Positions 7,777 to 16,349 of a DNA stretch of 39,186 bases are shown piece after piece; the first letter of the stretch is position 1, and each line of letters begins with the position of its first letter. The position numbers and the translations under genes are program-made. The notes under the pieces are model-generated. The model had not been told where the DNA came from, searched no databases, and saw only the letters and a list, made by a program, of their open reading frames with translations. This stretch comes from an uncultured Clostridia bacterium (GTDB lineage Bacteria > Bacillota > Clostridia > Oscillospirales > Butyricicoccaceae), in contig CANSNO010000014.1 in the NCBI GenBank assembly GCA_947648385.1, positions 1 through 39,186 of the forward strand, in the 5' to 3' direction.

Positions 7777-8122
7777 AACGGCGGCTTGCCGCCTGTTCAA
7801 TACGCCCTTGACCTTGCCGAAGGCTATCGGAGCGAGGGGCCGCCCGTCGACTTTACGGGGAAGCTGCCGGTGGCAGCATTCCTTCCCCGTAAAGTGCGAT
7901 GGGGACGATTTATACCTCTTTTTGGGGGTCAGGGGGGCAGAGCATCCCCCTGTTTGCTTTTTGCTTCTTTTTCTCGAAAAAGAAGGCTCTTTTGGATACT
8001 TTTCGAGCCCGAAAAGTATCGGGAGGATGGGCGAGGAAACTAAATTATTATAACTTTCAAGAAAAAGAACAAACAATCCCTCCGGCAAGGCCAAAGGCGT
8101 ATTGAATAGGCGGCAAGCCGCC
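7777..8122. repeat. 345-bp MITE-like element with terminal inverted repeats (485-base gap without a gene)
   Basis: The left end (7780-7822) begins GGCGGCTTGCCGCCTGTTCA and the right end (8084-8122) is its inverted copy, ending GGCGGCAAGCCGCC. Arms are about 40 bp with a few differences. Inside are a perfect hairpin (ACTTTACGGGGAAG and its complement, about 7850-7893) and one copy of the double-hairpin repeat (7964-8019). No coding potential is convincing. The same internal order recurs at 28916-29184. Confidence 0.7.
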
Positions 8123-8162
8123 GGGCATAACGCTATAATGTTTACATTCAGAAAGGATACAT

Positions 8163-9206
8163 ATGAACAGCAACAAGGTCGTGCTGGGCCTTTCGGGAGG
8201 GGTTGATTCCTCTCTGGCCGCCGCCCTGCTCCTTGAGAAAGGCTATGAGCTTCATCCGATGTTTTTGTCATACAGGGGCGCCGACAGCCTTTCGGCCGAA
8301 AGAGCCTGCCGTGAGCTGGGCCTTGAGCTGGAGGTCGCGGATATCACCGACAGCCTTGAAAAAAATGTCATCTGTCCCTTTATAGAGGGTTACTTAAAGG
8401 GGGTCACCCCAAGCCCCTGCGTCATGTGCAACCCAAGCGTCAAGTTCCGCTTTCTCTATGAGGAGGCCAAAAGGCTGGACGCCATGATAGCCACGGGCCA
8501 TTACGCCGTACAGAAAAACGGCCGTATATACGCCTCGCCAAGTCCCAAGGACCAGAGCTATATGCTCTGCCGCCTGCCCCGTGAGGTCATAGAACGCTGT
8601 GTTTTTCCCCTCGGCGAGTTTGAAAACAAGGAGGAGGTCAGGCGCGAGGCCATGAAAAGAGGTCTTTCCTCCCATAAGACGGGGGACAGCATGGACGTCT
8701 GCTTTATCCCCGAGGGAGACCACGCCGCATTTATCGAAAGCCGCGGCTTGAGGGGAAAGGCCGGCAGCTTTGTCGACGAAAAGGGCAATGTTCTGGCTCC
8801 CCATAAAGGGATACACAACTATACCGTCGGCCAGCGTCGGGGCCTCGGCGTGGCGGCCGAGGGACGCTTATATGTCAAAAAGATCGACGCCGAAAGGGGC
8901 GACGTCATCCTCAGCCTGACCGACCCTGCCTGCGACGGCGCCTATATAAAGGACATATATTTTGCGGCTCCCGAGTATGAAGGTAAAGGAGAGTTCCCTG
9001 TAAATGTCAAGCTCAGATATACCAAAGGCTTTTTGAAGGGCAGATTTATATCCTCAAAAGGTCTGATAGTTCTGGATAAACAGGCCCGTGCCGCTTCCCC
9101 CGGTCAGGTCGCCGTGTGCTATGACGGCGACGGCATGGTCATATGCTGCGGCACTATTACCGACAGTTATCATAAAGAGGACGGAACAGATGAATGTCAC
9201 CCTTAA
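8163..9206 (+). CDS. mnmA: tRNA-specific 2-thiouridylase MnmA
   Basis: MnmA thiolates uridine 34 in the wobble position of Lys, Glu and Gln tRNAs, using sulfur from a cysteine desulfurase relay and ATP. In 347 residues the sequence shows the PP-loop SGGVDS (11-16), the first catalytic cysteine in CNPSVKF (C89) and the second in DVCFIPEGD (C180), with YTVGQRRGLGV in the central domain and a C-terminal beta-barrel. It is slightly shorter than usual (about 360), mainly near the N terminus. GAAAGGA lies 5 bases before the ATG. It is the first gene of a four-gene run and overlaps the hydrolase start by 17 bases, so the two are probably translationally coupled. Confidence 0.95.
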   Translation: MNSNKVVLGLSGGVDSSLAAALLLEKGYELHPMFLSYRGADSLSAERACRELGLELEVADITDSLEKNVICPFIEGYLKGVTPSPCVMCNPSVKFRFLYEEAKRLDAMIATGHYAVQKNGRIYASPSPKDQSYMLCRLPREVIERCVFPLGEFENKEEVRREAMKRGLSSHKTGDSMDVCFIPEGDHAAFIESRGLRGKAGSFVDEKGNVLAPHKGIHNYTVGQRRGLGVAAEGRLYVKKIDAERGDVILSLTDPACDGAYIKDIYFAAPEYEGKGEFPVNVKLRYTKGFLKGRFISSKGLIVLDKQARAASPGQVAVCYDGDGMVICCGTITDSYHKEDGTDECHP

Positions 9207-9960
9207 AAATCTGAATATAAATTATTCCGACAGCGGCGGAGACGGCCCCGTCGTGCTTTTTCTTCACGGCTGGGGAGCGCCCATAACCACATACCCCTTT
9301 GTGCTCAAGCCGCTGGAAGGCCGCTACCGCGTCGTGGCCTTCGATATGCCCGGCTGCGGCCTGTCACAGGAGCCGCCCGAGCCTTTGACCGTCAAGGATT
9401 ACGCCGATTTTGCCGAAGAGTTCTGCAAAGCTCTTGATATAACGGAATGTATAATAATCTGCCACAGCCACGGCGGCCGCGTGGCGGCCGAGCTGATGGC
9501 AAGGCCGAATTGTCAGATAAAGCCCACAAGGGCCGTCTTTATCGACGCCGCGGGGGTGCCGCCAAAAAGGAGCCTTGGCTATAAGCTACGCCAGAGGGCA
9601 TATAAGGCGCTGCGCGTGCTGGGCACCTCGAGGCTGACGGCGCCTCTTTTCAGGGAGGTTTACGAGGTACAGAGAGATAAACGTTCCTCGGCCGATTACA
9701 AGGCGGCCACACCTGTTATGAGAAAGACCCTTTCCAATGTGGTCTCGGCCGATATGAGACCCTGTCTCGAGAAAATAAAGGTCCCCGTCCTGCTGGTCTG
9801 GGGTGAAAAGGACACGGCGACCCCCCTGTGGATGGGCCGCGAGATGGAAAGGCTTATAAAAGGCTCGGGTCTGGCCGTCATCAATGGGGGCAGCCATTTC
9901 CCCTTTGTGGAAAACCCGTCCCAGTTTTCGGCCGTCATGGCGTCCTATCTTTTAAATTAG
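9190..9960 (+). CDS. Alpha/beta hydrolase
   Basis: A 256-residue alpha/beta-hydrolase-fold enzyme. The oxyanion HGWG motif is at 26-29, the nucleophile elbow is CHSHGG with Ser93, and the probable acid and base are Asp208 (WGEKDTATP) and His236 (GGSHFPF). The substrate cannot be told; such proteins include esterases and C-C hydrolases. The start at 9190 is chosen over an upstream GTG at 9088, because the upstream frame lies wholly inside mnmA and GAGGA precedes the ATG. It lies between mnmA and the murF-like gene with an 11-base gap to the latter, so it is in the same operon. Confidence 0.9.
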   Translation: MNVTLKNLNINYSDSGGDGPVVLFLHGWGAPITTYPFVLKPLEGRYRVVAFDMPGCGLSQEPPEPLTVKDYADFAEEFCKALDITECIIICHSHGGRVAAELMARPNCQIKPTRAVFIDAAGVPPKRSLGYKLRQRAYKALRVLGTSRLTAPLFREVYEVQRDKRSSADYKAATPVMRKTLSNVVSADMRPCLEKIKVPVLLVWGEKDTATPLWMGREMERLIKGSGLAVINGGSHFPFVENPSQFSAVMASYLLN

Positions 9961-9971
9961 GGAGTTTTTAC

Positions 9972-11522
9972 ATGGAGCATATTTTATTGGCCCTGGTTTT
10001 TCAGCTTCCGGCGGCCTTTCTGATATACCGCCGCAGCCTGCATATGTTTCAGCTCTGTTCCTATCAGAATCAGTCCTATAAAAAATACCTGAGAGAGAAC
10101 AGGGCCGAGACCTTCGCGTTAAAGCGCCTGTTGCCCATAGCCTTTACGGCCTGCGGCGGAGCACTGGCCATATGGCCCATGGCGCTGGCCGGCACGATAC
10201 TCTTTGTCGTCGTAAATCCTGTGCAAAAGGGCAAAAAGCCCCTTGTCTGGACGGCCAGGACAAAGCGTCTGACCGTGACGTGGGGCCTTGTCTGCCTGCT
10301 TATCGGCCTTTGGACGTCGGCTCCTCCAAGCCTCGGGCTTTCTTTGCTTATTTCGACCGCCGCGGCCCTTTACGCCGCGCTTATGCCCTACCTGATAATG
10401 GCGCTGGCCTTTATAAACAGCCCTGTGGAAAAGGCCGTGGCCAATCACTATCTGAAGGACGCCAAAAGGATTTTGGACGGGAATCCCTCCCTTAAAATCA
10501 TCGGCGTCACGGGCAGCTATGGCAAAACCAGCACAAAATATTTTCTGAAAGAGCTACTTTCAGTAGAATATAATGTGTATATGACTCCCGGTAATTATAA
10601 TACTCCCATGGGAGTCACAAGAGCCATCCGTGAGGGCCTGCGCCCCACCCATGAAATTTTCCTTTGTGAGATGGGGGCGCGCCATGTGGGGGATATAACC
10701 GAACTGTGCGACCTTGTCCGCCCCGACATGGGCATAATCACCTCTATCGGCCCCCAGCACCTCGAGACCTTCGGCAGTCAGGAGAATATAACAAATGAGA
10801 AGCTGGCCCTTTACCGCGCCGTAAAGGACAGGGGCGGCGCCTTTCTCAATATGTCCTCCCCCATTATCGCCGAGGGGCGTTACGAGGGCAACGTCACTTT
10901 TTACGGCGAAAGCGAAAACTGCCAATTCAGGGTCTCGGGCGTCGAGACGGGGGGCTTCGGCTCTTCCTTTGACATCACCGGCCCCGACGGGCAGACGGTT
11001 CATTTTACAACAAGGCTTTTGGGCCGCGCCAACGTGCAGAATATTCTCGGGGCCGTGGCCGTCGCCCACCGTCTGGGCATAGACATGAAGCGCCTTGTCC
11101 CGGCCGTGGCCGGCCTTGAGAGCGTGCCCCACCGCCTGCAGCTCCTGAACGGCGGAGGGGGAGTCTGGTTCATCGACGACGCCTATAACAGCAATCCGGA
11201 GGGAGCCAAGGCCGCCCTTGACGCGCTGTCCCTCTGTAAGGACATGGCGAGGATAGTCCTGACTCCCGGCATGGTCGAGCTGGGGGAGCGCGAGGAGGAA
11301 CTGAACCGCGAGATGGGCGCCTATGCCGTGGGCAGATGCGATTACGCCGTCCTTGTCGACAAGCGCCGAGGGCCGTATATCCGTCAGGGGCTTCTCGACG
11401 GCGGCATGGACGAGGATAGAATATTTATGACCGACAGCTTTGAAAAGGGCCTTGCGTTTGCCAAAAGCCTTGTCGGAGATAAGATGATTTTGCTTTTGAA
11501 TGACCTTCCCGACCACTATTAA
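9972..11522 (+). CDS. Membrane-anchored Mur ligase (MurF-like)
   Basis: A 516-residue protein with an N-terminal membrane region and a C-terminal Mur ligase. Hydrophobic segments lie at about 3-19, 54-81, 101-116 and 121-149. The Mur ligase P-loop GSYGKTST is at 181-188, followed by the central domain and a C-terminal domain with DDAYNSNPEG, typical of MurF. MurF adds D-Ala-D-Ala to UDP-MurNAc-tripeptide, and a ddl gene lies 17 bases downstream, which fits. The membrane region is not part of canonical soluble MurF; a subgroup of Firmicutes carries it. GGAG lies 8 bases before the ATG. It may be the main MurF or a paralogue acting on a modified peptide. Confidence 0.88.
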   Translation: MEHILLALVFQLPAAFLIYRRSLHMFQLCSYQNQSYKKYLRENRAETFALKRLLPIAFTACGGALAIWPMALAGTILFVVVNPVQKGKKPLVWTARTKRLTVTWGLVCLLIGLWTSAPPSLGLSLLISTAAALYAALMPYLIMALAFINSPVEKAVANHYLKDAKRILDGNPSLKIIGVTGSYGKTSTKYFLKELLSVEYNVYMTPGNYNTPMGVTRAIREGLRPTHEIFLCEMGARHVGDITELCDLVRPDMGIITSIGPQHLETFGSQENITNEKLALYRAVKDRGGAFLNMSSPIIAEGRYEGNVTFYGESENCQFRVSGVETGGFGSSFDITGPDGQTVHFTTRLLGRANVQNILGAVAVAHRLGIDMKRLVPAVAGLESVPHRLQLLNGGGGVWFIDDAYNSNPEGAKAALDALSLCKDMARIVLTPGMVELGEREEELNREMGAYAVGRCDYAVLVDKRRGPYIRQGLLDGGMDEDRIFMTDSFEKGLAFAKSLVGDKMILLLNDLPDHY

Positions 11523-11539
11523 ATAAAGGAGATTTCAAT

Positions 11540-12763
11540 ATGATAAACGTTGCGGTTATTTGCGGCGGCGCCAGCGTCGAGCATGAGGTGTCGGTCATCA
11601 CGGCCATGCAGGCGGCGGCGGCTCTCGACAGGAGCAAATATAACCCCGTCGCTCTTTATATTACCAAGGACGGCCGCTTTTTCACGGGCGGTGACCTGTT
11701 GAATATCGAGGCCTACCGCGATATCCCCTCGGCCATAGCCAAGGCGGCTCAGGTGGTGCCCGTATACGACAGGGGCCGCAGTCTGCTCATGTCCTACCCC
11801 CCCAAGACCTTCGGCAAGGGGAGCTTTATCGAGGTCGACGCCGCCCTTCTCGGCGCTCACGGCACAAATGTCGAGGACGGCACCCTTCAGGGACTGCTGG
11901 AATACTGGCAGGTGCCCTATTCGGGCTGCGATGTGACGGCCTCGGCCTGCGGTATGGATAAGTGGGTCATGAAAAGCCTTTTCAAGAGCGCCGGCCTGCC
12001 CTGCCTCGACGGCCGCCTCTTCGGCAGGAACGATTTTTACAACGATATTGACGCCGTTCTGAATGAACTTGAAGGGGCATTCGGCTATCCGCTGATAGTC
12101 AAGCCCTCGAACCTCGGCTCCAGCGTCGGCATTTCCAAGGCAAGCGACAGAATAAAGCTCCGCGAGGCTATGGAGACGGCCTTTTCCTATGCCGCCAAGG
12201 TGCTTGTGGAGCCGGCCGTTCAGAACCTGCGCGAGATAAACTGCGCCGTGCTGGGCGATTGCGACGGCGCCCGGGCCTCGGTCTGCGAGGAGCCTCTTAA
12301 CGCCACCGATATTCTGACCTTCGGCGATAAATATATGGGCGGCTCCAAAAACGGCGCCAAGGCGGCCCCTTCAAAGGGGACGGGAAGCAAGGCAAGCGGC
12401 ATGGCCTCCCTTTCGCGCAAGGTGCCGGCCGACCTGCCCGAGGAGGTCTCGGCCAAAATACAGGAGCTGGCCGTCAAAGCCTTTCAGGCCATCGGCGCCT
12501 CCGGCGTGGCGCGCATAGATTTCCTCATGGACGGCGCGACGGGCGAGCTTTACATAAACGAGATAAACACGGCTCCCGGCTCCCTCTCCTATTACCTTTG
12601 GGAGGCTCAGGGTATGTCCTTTACCGCGCTGACCGACAGGCTGATATCTCTTGCCCTCAAAAAGAAAAGGGACAAGGATAAGCTGACCTTCTCCTTTGAT
12701 ACCAACCTGCTGGCCAATGTCAGCCTGCCCTCCTCCGGCGGCAAAACGGGCGGAAAAATGTAA
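11540..12763 (+). CDS. ddl: D-alanine--D-alanine ligase
   Basis: An ATP-grasp ligase that makes D-Ala-D-Ala for the peptidoglycan stem peptide. Features are CGGASVEHEVS at 8-18, GTNVEDGTLQGLLE and the GMDKWVMKSLF helix, the ATP-binding KPSNLGSSVGIS loop, and the metal/phosphate site NEINTAPGS near 337-345. At 407 residues it is longer than most (about 300-370). The extra length is mostly a Gly/Ser/Lys-rich insert around 270-295 (SKNGAKAAPSKGTGSKASG) in the region of the mobile omega loop. It is the last gene of the mnmA-hydrolase-murF-ddl run. A ligase with another second substrate cannot be excluded from sequence. Confidence 0.93.
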   Translation: MINVAVICGGASVEHEVSVITAMQAAAALDRSKYNPVALYITKDGRFFTGGDLLNIEAYRDIPSAIAKAAQVVPVYDRGRSLLMSYPPKTFGKGSFIEVDAALLGAHGTNVEDGTLQGLLEYWQVPYSGCDVTASACGMDKWVMKSLFKSAGLPCLDGRLFGRNDFYNDIDAVLNELEGAFGYPLIVKPSNLGSSVGISKASDRIKLREAMETAFSYAAKVLVEPAVQNLREINCAVLGDCDGARASVCEEPLNATDILTFGDKYMGGSKNGAKAAPSKGTGSKASGMASLSRKVPADLPEEVSAKIQELAVKAFQAIGASGVARIDFLMDGATGELYINEINTAPGSLSYYLWEAQGMSFTALTDRLISLALKKKRDKDKLTFSFDTNLLANVSLPSSGGKTGGKM

Positions 12764-12780
12764 AAAGTCGTTTTTGGTAC

Positions 12781-12808
12781 TTGAAAAGTATGGTTTAGGT
12801 GCTAAAAT
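12781..12808 (+). promoter_or_regulatory. Possible promoter for the M14 peptidase gene
   Basis: TTGAAA, a 16-base spacer and TAAAAT lie 35 bases upstream of the M14 start in the 79-base gap after ddl. No terminator separates the two genes, so read-through is also possible. Confidence 0.45.
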
Positions 12809-12842
12809 AAATACAGGATTTAAAAATTAAAGGAGGCTGAAT

Positions 12843-14528
12843 ATGAAACACACTCACAAGTACGACCACTATTATCTCTACGGCGAGATAGAGGAGCTTC
12901 TCAAAGGCTATGCCGACGCCCACCCCGAGCTGACAAGGCTTTCCTCCATCGGCACTACTCCCGAGGGCCGAGAGACCCTGCTCCTCTCGGTGACCAACAG
13001 GGCCACAGGGGATTTCGAGTCGAAGCCGGCCCTTTATGTGGAGGGCAACATCCACGCCGGCGAGGTGACGGGCAGCATGACCGTCATGTGCGTGCTGGAT
13101 ACCATATTCAGCAGTCTTGACGATCCCAAAATAAAGGCCATTCTCGACAGGTATACCGTCTATGCCCTGCCCCGTGTCTCTCCCGACGGAAGCGAGTTTT
13201 ACCTGACGACCGACGACACCCTCCGCTCTGCACCCCGTCTTTATCCCTATCCCCAACTGATGCCCGGACTTCAGCGCAAGGACATGGACGGCGACGGCGT
13301 CATCCGCCTTATGAGGGTCAAAACCCCCTACGGCGCCTGGAAGGTCTCCGAAAAGGACCCCAGAGCCATGGTGCGCCGTCAGCCCGACGATTTTGACGGC
13401 GATTTCTATAACGTCTATGACGAGGGCTATATAGAGGGCGACTGGAGCGGCCTCGACATCGAAGCCGCCCCCTCCCCCTACGGCAACGACTTCAACCGCA
13501 ACTATCCCATCGGCTGGCAGAGCGAGGACGTCCAGAGAGGCTCGGGCGATTATCCCCTCTCCAATCCCGAGACTCGCCATAACGCCGATTTTCTGCTGAA
13601 CCATCCCAACGTCTGCTGTGTCATCGATATGCACACCTCGGGCGGACAGAACCTTTTCACCCCCGGCTATAAGAGCGCCAAGCAGGCCGATAGGCATGAC
13701 ATCGCCATCTACCGCGCCATGGGCAAGATGGCCAATCAGGAGAACGGCTATCCCGTCCTCAATGTCTATGACGACTATATGCCCCAGTCCAGCCCCCTGA
13801 CCTGCGGCGGCTTTGACGATTTCTGCCACTTTGCCCTCGGCATACCGGCCATGACGATAGAGTGCTGGAATCTGGCCGACCGCGCCGGAGTCGTCCCCCA
13901 TTATCCCCCCAAGGAGGACAAGACCGACGAGGAGAAGGAGGAGGAGCTTTGCCTCATCCTCAAATGGATAGATGAGAATATCGGTAAGGGCGTCTATAAA
14001 GAGTGGACTTCCTTTGAGCATCCCCAGCTCGGCGCCGTCGAAATAGGCGGCTGTGACGCCAAGTTTGTCTCACAGAATCCCCCAAAGGGCTTTTTGGAGC
14101 AGGAGGTCCAGAAGCACACGGCCTATATTCTCCGCCTGCCCTTTATCCTGCCCTGCCTGAGCGTCGACAGCGTAAAGACAGAGGAGCTGGGCGGCGGTCT
14201 CTTCCGTGTCGAGGCCGTATGCGGCAACCGCGGCTTTATGCCTACCTATGTCTTTAAGGAGGGCCTCAAGTCCAAACGCCTCAAGGGCGTCTCGCTGGAG
14301 ATAAAGGGACTTGAGGTGGTCGAGGGCAAGGCCAAGGCCGAGCTTGGACACCTTGAGGGCCACAGCGGATATAACGCCATGACAAGGGGCACCTCCATGG
14401 CCACGGCCCAGACGGCTCCCCTGCGTAAAAAGGCCTCATGGGTAGTCAGGGGACAGAAGGGGCAGGAGTTTGAGCTTGTCTGCTCTTCCGGCAAAGCCGG
14501 AGAGTTCACCGTTAAAGCTGCGCTTTAA
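12843..14528 (+). CDS. M14 family zinc carboxypeptidase
   Basis: A 561-residue metallocarboxypeptidase. The zinc ligands are visible as HAGE (H71, E74) and H264 in DMHTSGG; the substrate-carboxylate pair is FNRNYP (R219, N220) and the catalytic glutamate is E340 in TIECWN. The catalytic domain covers about 1-380. The C-terminal part (about 390-561) is a beta-sandwich-like extension. There is no signal peptide, so it acts inside the cell unless exported another way. It lies next to the cell-wall precursor genes, which would fit muropeptide recycling, but general peptide trimming is equally possible. The ribosome binding site AAAGGAGG is strong. Confidence 0.9.
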   Translation: MKHTHKYDHYYLYGEIEELLKGYADAHPELTRLSSIGTTPEGRETLLLSVTNRATGDFESKPALYVEGNIHAGEVTGSMTVMCVLDTIFSSLDDPKIKAILDRYTVYALPRVSPDGSEFYLTTDDTLRSAPRLYPYPQLMPGLQRKDMDGDGVIRLMRVKTPYGAWKVSEKDPRAMVRRQPDDFDGDFYNVYDEGYIEGDWSGLDIEAAPSPYGNDFNRNYPIGWQSEDVQRGSGDYPLSNPETRHNADFLLNHPNVCCVIDMHTSGGQNLFTPGYKSAKQADRHDIAIYRAMGKMANQENGYPVLNVYDDYMPQSSPLTCGGFDDFCHFALGIPAMTIECWNLADRAGVVPHYPPKEDKTDEEKEEELCLILKWIDENIGKGVYKEWTSFEHPQLGAVEIGGCDAKFVSQNPPKGFLEQEVQKHTAYILRLPFILPCLSVDSVKTEELGGGLFRVEAVCGNRGFMPTYVFKEGLKSKRLKGVSLEIKGLEVVEGKAKAELGHLEGHSGYNAMTRGTSMATAQTAPLRKKASWVVRGQKGQEFELVCSSGKAGEFTVKAAL

Positions 14529-14534
14529 ATGCTT

Positions 14535-14630
14535 TTTGTTACTTTTTCTCAGAAAAAGTAAAACTTTTTGGTTCTTTTGTGTTTACAAAAGAACGACCTT
14601 TCTTCCGCCGCTTGCGGCGGACATAATGTA
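14535..14630 (+). repeat. Double-hairpin repeat, copy 3
   Basis: Hairpin 1 (14539-14561), spacer AACTTTTTGG, hairpin 2 (14572-14593), then a CCGCCGC/GCGGCGG stem. The order matches 7964-8019, 29081-29136 and the inverted copy at 17791-17846, with different stem bases that still pair. It follows directly on the M14 stop and may act as its terminator. Confidence 0.7.
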
Positions 14631-14635
14631 CTTAA

Positions 14636-14990
14636 GCCCTTGCCTCCCTTGTGTAAAGGGAGGTGGCACGGCGATAGCCGTGACGGAGGGATTGTCTATG
14701 CGGACGGGGTCCGCGTGGGAAGCTGTAATGATAGAGCCGGCTCGGCTCTCCTGGCAAAAGGGGGAACCAGCTCGAAGTTGCAAAGGTTCCCCACAAAATC
14801 TTTGATTTATGTGGGGGCCCCATGTAATTAAATAGCCTCTGGTCGGCAAAGCCTCCCGACGGCGATACGCGCGACTTCGCGCGGACGGCGCGTAGCGCCG
14901 CTTTAATGGTTCCCACCTTTGTATCCCCCTTCCTATGGCCACGCTTCGGTCGGTGGTGAAGGTATATTTAATAGGCGGTAAGCCGCCGAG
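14636..14990. repeat. Long composite intergenic repeat (510-base gap without a gene)
   Basis: It starts with CCTCCCTTGTGTAAAGGGAG (14642-14661), as at 24868 and 28614. Positions 14781-14913 are identical to 28730-28862 over 133 bases. The end matches positions 8-46 of the window and then a GGCGGTAAGCCGCC hairpin (14975-14988). Open frames across it are repeat artefacts. Confidence 0.85.
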
Positions 14991-15038
14991 TCATTACAAA
15001 AGATATTATTTAAAATAATATAACAAGGAGTGTTTAAA

Positions 15039-16208
15039 ATGAGCGAAACAATCAAGTATGTCGACCGTGTCGGCACAAACTGCAACAAGTGGGACAATAT
15101 GACCGCCCGCTTCGGCGAGAACGACCTGATGGCTCTCTGGGTCGCCGACATGGACTTTGTCGTCCCCGAGGCCGCCCGTCAGGCCGCCATGAAGTATGCC
15201 GAGTTCGGCATCTACGGCTATTATATGGTGCCCGACGGTTATTATGACGCCTTCATCAACTGGGAAAAGAAATATCACAACTGCGAGGTCAAGAGAGAGT
15301 GGATACGCTTCTCCCCCGGCGTCGTCTCCCCCATCAACTGGTGGGTCAACATGAAGACAAAGCCCGGCGACGGCGTCATCGTAATGACCCCTGTCTATTA
15401 TCCCTTCCTGGACGCCATCAACAACAACGGACGCAAGCTGATAAGCTCCGACCTTGTTAACAATAACGGCGTCTATACCGTCGATTTTGCCGACTTCGAG
15501 AAGAAGATAGCCGACAACAATGTCAAGGCCTTCATCCTCTCCTCTCCCCACAACCCCGTCGGCCGCGTCTGGACAAGGGAAGAGCTGGAGCAGATGCTGG
15601 CCATCTGCCGCAAGCACAATGTCTTTGTCATCGCCGACGAGATACATCACGACCTCATCATGCCGGGCCACCGCGAGCATACCGAGATTCTCAACATCCC
15701 CGGCTATACCGATATGCTTGTCGCCATCACGGCCGGAAGCAAGACATTCAATCTGGCCGGCTGCCAGAACTCCTTTGTCATCCTGCCCGACGAGAAGCTG
15801 AGGGAGGAGTTTGACGCCTTCCTGAACTCCATCAGAATCAGGAACGGCAACGCTTTCGGCTATGTGGCCGTCGAGGCCGCCTTCCGCGAGGGCAGAGAGT
15901 GGCTTGACAAGGTCATCGAGATAATCAATTCCAATGCCAAGTATGTGGAGACCGAGCTGAAGGCTCAGCTTCCCAAGGCCGTTGTCTCTCCCCTTGAGGG
16001 CACATATCTCCAGTGGATAGACCTGGGCGCCTATGTGGAGCAGGGCAAGATGAAGGAGCTTATCCAGGATAAGTGCCGCATCGCCGTCGACTACGGCGAT
16101 TGGTTCGGCGGCGACCGCTTCGCCGGCTTCATCCGCTTCAACCTGGCCACCTCCCCCGAGAATATCAAGGAAGCCGTGGCAAGAATAGTCAAAAATATCA
16201 AAGGCTAA
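15039..16208 (+). CDS. MalY/PatB-type PLP aminotransferase (cystathionine beta-lyase-like)
   Basis: A fold-type I PLP enzyme of 389 residues in the MalY/PatB group, which usually cleaves the C-S bond of cystathionine or cysteine conjugates and may also transaminate. The PLP lysine is K235 in AGSKTFNLAG. SSPHNPVGRVW (168-178) and ADEIHHDL (199-206) supply the cofactor-binding Asn and Asp, and LWVADMDF (33-40) is the group's N-terminal signature. The ATG at 15039 is 8 bases after AAGGAG; a GTG three codons earlier would overlap that site. It is a single gene between a repeat region and its own terminator. The natural substrate is uncertain. Confidence 0.9.
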   Translation: MSETIKYVDRVGTNCNKWDNMTARFGENDLMALWVADMDFVVPEAARQAAMKYAEFGIYGYYMVPDGYYDAFINWEKKYHNCEVKREWIRFSPGVVSPINWWVNMKTKPGDGVIVMTPVYYPFLDAINNNGRKLISSDLVNNNGVYTVDFADFEKKIADNNVKAFILSSPHNPVGRVWTREELEQMLAICRKHNVFVIADEIHHDLIMPGHREHTEILNIPGYTDMLVAITAGSKTFNLAGCQNSFVILPDEKLREEFDAFLNSIRIRNGNAFGYVAVEAAFREGREWLDKVIEIINSNAKYVETELKAQLPKAVVSPLEGTYLQWIDLGAYVEQGKMKELIQDKCRIAVDYGDWFGGDRFAGFIRFNLATSPENIKEAVARIVKNIKG

Positions 16209-16216
16209 AAAATAAT

Positions 16217-16251
16217 AAAAAGGCCCCTCGGCGTAGCCGTGGGGCCTTTTT
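16217..16251 (+). terminator. Intrinsic terminator of the aminotransferase gene
   Basis: AAAAGGCCCC and GGGGCCTTTT flank a small inner stem CGGC/GCCG; the T run follows directly. Confidence 0.88.
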
Positions 16252-16264
16252 ATTCCATTTTCTC

Positions 16265-16293
16265 TTGACTTTTAAGCCTTTAGGGGTTAACAT
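16265..16293 (+). promoter_or_regulatory. Sigma-A type promoter for gdhA
   Basis: TTGACT, a 17-base spacer and TAACAT lie 56 bases before the gdhA ATG, just past the preceding terminator. Confidence 0.65.
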
Positions 16294-16349
16294 TAAGTTG
16301 TACGGACAGCGTACCCAAAATACGCAATTTTTAATTGGAGGAGATACCA

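Noticed and set aside
8131..8136. TATAAT as the mnmA promoter -10
   Set aside because: No -35 lies at 16-18 bases; the nearest TTGAAT is 26 bases upstream. It may still work with an activator, but I did not list it as a feature.
14583..14942. Minus-strand frame of 119 codons, with a similar one at 28557-28889
   Set aside because: Both lie inside the composite repeat and are similar only because the repeat is. There is no ribosome binding site, and the frames differ through indels.
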